A stretch of DNA of 64,000 bases from the NCBI RefSeq assembly GCF_945859825.1, contig NZ_CAMAPC010000010.1, positions 1 through 64,000 on the forward strand, in the 5' to 3' direction. The notes beneath the pieces were generated by a model, which worked only from the letters and a program-made list of their open reading frames with translations, did no database searches and was not told where the DNA came from. This stretch comes from Pseudoalteromonas holothuriae (GTDB lineage: Bacteria; Pseudomonadota; Gammaproteobacteria; Enterobacterales; Alteromonadaceae). Made by a program: the position numbers and the translations under genes. Shown here piece after piece: positions 61,732 through 64,000 of this stretch (positions within the stretch are counted from its first letter, which is position 1; every line of letters begins with the position of its first letter).

Positions 61732-63504
61732 GTGAAATACAATACTCGTGAATTTGATGCTGTTGTAATTGGTGCGGGCGGTGCTGGTATGCGTGCAGCG
61801 CTTGCGATTTCTGAATCAGGTAAAACTTGTGCGTTGATTTCAAAAGTTTTCCCTACTCGTTCTCATACTGTATCTGCGCAAGGTGGTATTACCGTTGCGT
61901 TAGGTAATTCTCATGAAGATAATTGGGAATGGCACATGTATGATACGGTTAAAGGGTCTGACTTTATTGGTGACCAAGACGCAATTGAATACATGTGTCA
62001 AACTGGCCCAGAAGCAATTACCGAATTAGAAAACATGGGTTTACCTTTTTCTCGTTTTGAAAATGGCCGTGTTTATCAACGTCCTTTCGGTGGTCAATCG
62101 AAAAACTTTGGTGGTGAACAAGCGGCACGTACTGCTGCGGCTGCAGACCGTACTGGTCATGCATTGCTTCATTGCCTATACCAACAGAACGTTAAAAACA
62201 AAACTAACGTGTTTTCTGAATGGTATGCATTAGATTTGGTTAAAAACGACAACGGTGATGTTGTTGGCTGTACTGCGATTGATATTGAATCAGGTGAAGT
62301 TACTTTCTTCAAGTCTAAAGCTGTTGTATTAGCAACGGGTGGTGCAGGGCGTATCTTTGCTTCTACGACCAATGCTCATATCAACACCGGTGATGGTGTA
62401 GGTATGGCAACACGTGCTGGCATCGCAATGCAAGACATGGAAATGTGGCAGTTCCACCCTACGGGTATTGCAGGGGCTGGTACGCTAGTAACTGAAGGTT
62501 GTCGTGGCGAAGGTGGCTATCTGTTGAACAAAGACGGTGAGCGTTTCATGGAGCGTTATGCACCAAATGCTAAAGACTTAGCTTCACGCGATGTTGTTGC
62601 TCGTTCAATGATGACAGAAATTCGTGAAGGGCGTGGTTGTGATGGTCCTTGGGGTCCTCACCTTAAGCTTAAGCTTGATCATTTGGGTGAAGAAACACTT
62701 AACCTTCGTCTGCCAGGCGTATGTGATTTGTCGAAGACATTCGCACACGTTGACCCAGCCAAAGAGCCAATTCCTGTGATACCAACGTGCCACTACATGA
62801 TGGGTGGTGTACCAACTAACGTTAATGGTCAGGTATTGAGTGTAGACGAAAACGGTAATAATAAGTTAGTTGAAGGCCTATTTGCCGTAGGTGAGATTGC
62901 ATGTGTATCTGTACACGGTGCCAACCGTCTTGGTGGTAACTCATTGCTAGACTTAGTTGTATTCGGTCGTGCAGCTGGTAACTTCTTGGGTCAGTACCTT
63001 GCTCAAGCAGAAGTGTCAAAGCAAGCAACAAGCGATGATATTGATGCAGCGTTTGCTCGCTTTAATCGCTGGGAAAATTCAAGTAAAGGTCAAGGCGAAG
63101 ATCCGGTTCAAATCAAAAAAGATTTACAACAATGCATGCAGCTTAACTTCTCGGTATTCCGAGAAGGAGACTCAATGTCTGAGGGTCTACAGCAACTTAA
63201 AGAAATTCGCGAGCGGCTTCAGCACGCGCGTCTTGATGATAAGTCAACAGAATTTAATACACAGCGTATTGAATGCTTAGAGCTTGATAATTTGATGGAA
63301 ACAGCCTATTCAACAGCGGTTGCAGCAAACTTCCGTCAAGAAAGCCGTGGTGCTCACTCTCGCTTTGATTACCCTGAACGTGATGATGAAAACTGGCTAT
63401 GTCATACGGTTTATAACCCTGTGACGGAAAGTATGAGTAAGCGTGAAGTAAACTACGCGCCTAAGACTCGTGAAGCATTCCCACCTAAAGCACGTACTTA
63501 CTAG
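61732..63504 (+). CDS. sdhA: Succinate dehydrogenase flavoprotein subunit SdhA
   Basis: 590 residues, about the E. coli size, from GTG 61732. FAD binding: [20 protein letters not shown]; covalent FAD histidine in [11 protein letters not shown]; substrate and catalytic regions in [43 protein letters not shown] and [19 protein letters not shown]. It oxidises succinate to fumarate in the TCA cycle and complex II. Confidence 0.97.
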   Translation: MKYNTREFDAVVIGAGGAGMRAALAISESGKTCALISKVFPTRSHTVSAQGGITVALGNSHEDNWEWHMYDTVKGSDFIGDQDAIEYMCQTGPEAITELENMGLPFSRFENGRVYQRPFGGQSKNFGGEQAARTAAAADRTGHALLHCLYQQNVKNKTNVFSEWYALDLVKNDNGDVVGCTAIDIESGEVTFFKSKAVVLATGGAGRIFASTTNAHINTGDGVGMATRAGIAMQDMEMWQFHPTGIAGAGTLVTEGCRGEGGYLLNKDGERFMERYAPNAKDLASRDVVARSMMTEIREGRGCDGPWGPHLKLKLDHLGEETLNLRLPGVCDLSKTFAHVDPAKEPIPVIPTCHYMMGGVPTNVNGQVLSVDENGNNKLVEGLFAVGEIACVSVHGANRLGGNSLLDLVVFGRAAGNFLGQYLAQAEVSKQATSDDIDAAFARFNRWENSSKGQGEDPVQIKKDLQQCMQLNFSVFREGDSMSEGLQQLKEIRERLQHARLDDKSTEFNTQRIECLELDNLMETAYSTAVAANFRQESRGAHSRFDYPERDDENWLCHTVYNPVTESMSKREVNYAPKTREAFPPKARTY

Positions 63505-63514
63505 GAGCACAGCG

Positions 63515-64000
63515 ATGGCAACTTTAGAATTTTCTGTTTATCGTTACAATCCTGATGTGGATAATGCACCACACATGCAGGATTACACGCTAGAAGTAGA
63601 AGAAGGTCGTGACATGATGGTGTTGGACGCACTTTTACTCTTAAAAGAGCAAGATCCAACCCTATCTTTTCGCCGCTCTTGTCGTGAGGGCGTATGTGGG
63701 TCTGACGGAGTAAACATGAATGGCAAAAACGGCCTTGCATGTATTACCCCTCTTTCTGCATTGCAAAAAAATGGCAAAGGTAAAATTATTTTGCGTCCAC
63801 TACCCGGTTTACCGGTAGTGCGTGACTTGGTAATTGATATGAGTCAGTTCTACACTCAATATGAAAAGGTGAAACCTTTCTTAATTAATGATAAGCCAAC
63901 TGGTGGTGAAGAGCGTCTTCAAACAATCGAAGAGCGTGAAGAGCTAGATGGGTTATATGAGTGTATTTTATGTGCGTGTTGTTCAACGTCTTGTCCATCG
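63515..64000 (+). CDS. sdhB: Succinate dehydrogenase iron-sulfur subunit SdhB, 3' end beyond the window
   Basis: 162 codons are visible before the window ends. AGGAG lies ahead of the ATG. The 2Fe-2S cluster motif SCREGVCGSDG and its last cysteine in NGLACI are present, and the next cysteine cluster begins at CILCACCSTSCPS, where the sequence stops. It carries electrons from SdhA to ubiquinone. It follows sdhA after ten bases, completing the usual sdhCDAB order. Confidence 0.95.
   Translation, partial: MATLEFSVYRYNPDVDNAPHMQDYTLEVEEGRDMMVLDALLLLKEQDPTLSFRRSCREGVCGSDGVNMNGKNGLACITPLSALQKNGKGKIILRPLPGLPVVRDLVIDMSQFYTQYEKVKPFLINDKPTGGEERLQTIEEREELDGLYECILCACCSTSCPS

Overview
This window looks like the chromosome of a marine gammaproteobacterium in the Alteromonadales, most likely Pseudoalteromonas or a close relative. 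That is an inference from the AT-leaning base composition, the gene set (zapC, tusDCBE, csdA-csdE-tcdA, a roughly 1,600-residue NAD-glutamate dehydrogenase, DUF2835, DUF3466) and gene orders shared with other gammaproteobacteria. No 16S rRNA or ribosomal protein gene is present to confirm it.

Bases 1-7130 are the accessory part. The window opens inside a nonribosomal peptide synthetase (end of a condensation domain, then adenylation, carrier and thioesterase domains), followed in one apparent operon by a flavin monooxygenase and a cupin/JmjC-type oxygenase. This is the downstream end of a peptide natural-product cluster. Behind it lie a hairpin, a broken phage-type lysozyme gene and an IS3-family element whose frameshift heptamer has lost one A.

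Bases 7350-21830 hold mostly housekeeping genes: a DUF1289 protein, a TonB-dependent receptor, cvfB with a DEAD-box helicase, trhO, fklB, a chemoreceptor with a nitrate/nitrite-sensor-type domain, yjdM, the tusDCBE sulfur relay, a yccA-like BI-1 membrane protein, and three identical tRNA-Ser(UGA) genes.

Bases 21960-37084 carry msrC, a small acidic protein, proQ, prc, an NhaC antiporter, pepN and DUF2835. They are followed by a compact four-gene envelope operon: DUF1302 outer-membrane protein, DUF1329 periplasmic protein, YCF48-like propeller and MMPL/RND transporter. Its composition suggests trans-envelope transport of a hydrophobic molecule, and it is the least understood intact system here.

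Bases 37286-57309 carry the large glutamate dehydrogenase, pyrD-zapC-rlmKL-glutaredoxin-like-uup, a DUF3466 surface protein, DUF2062, and comEC-msbA-lpxK-ycaR followed by a pseudouridine synthase and tcdA. Bases 57597-64000 (end) carry csdE-csdA and gltA on the minus strand, diverging from sdhCDA and the start of sdhB, which the window edge cuts. TcdA, CsdA and CsdE, the partners that make cyclic t6A in tRNA, lie tail to tail. gltA and sdh share one divergent promoter region, joining two TCA-cycle loci.
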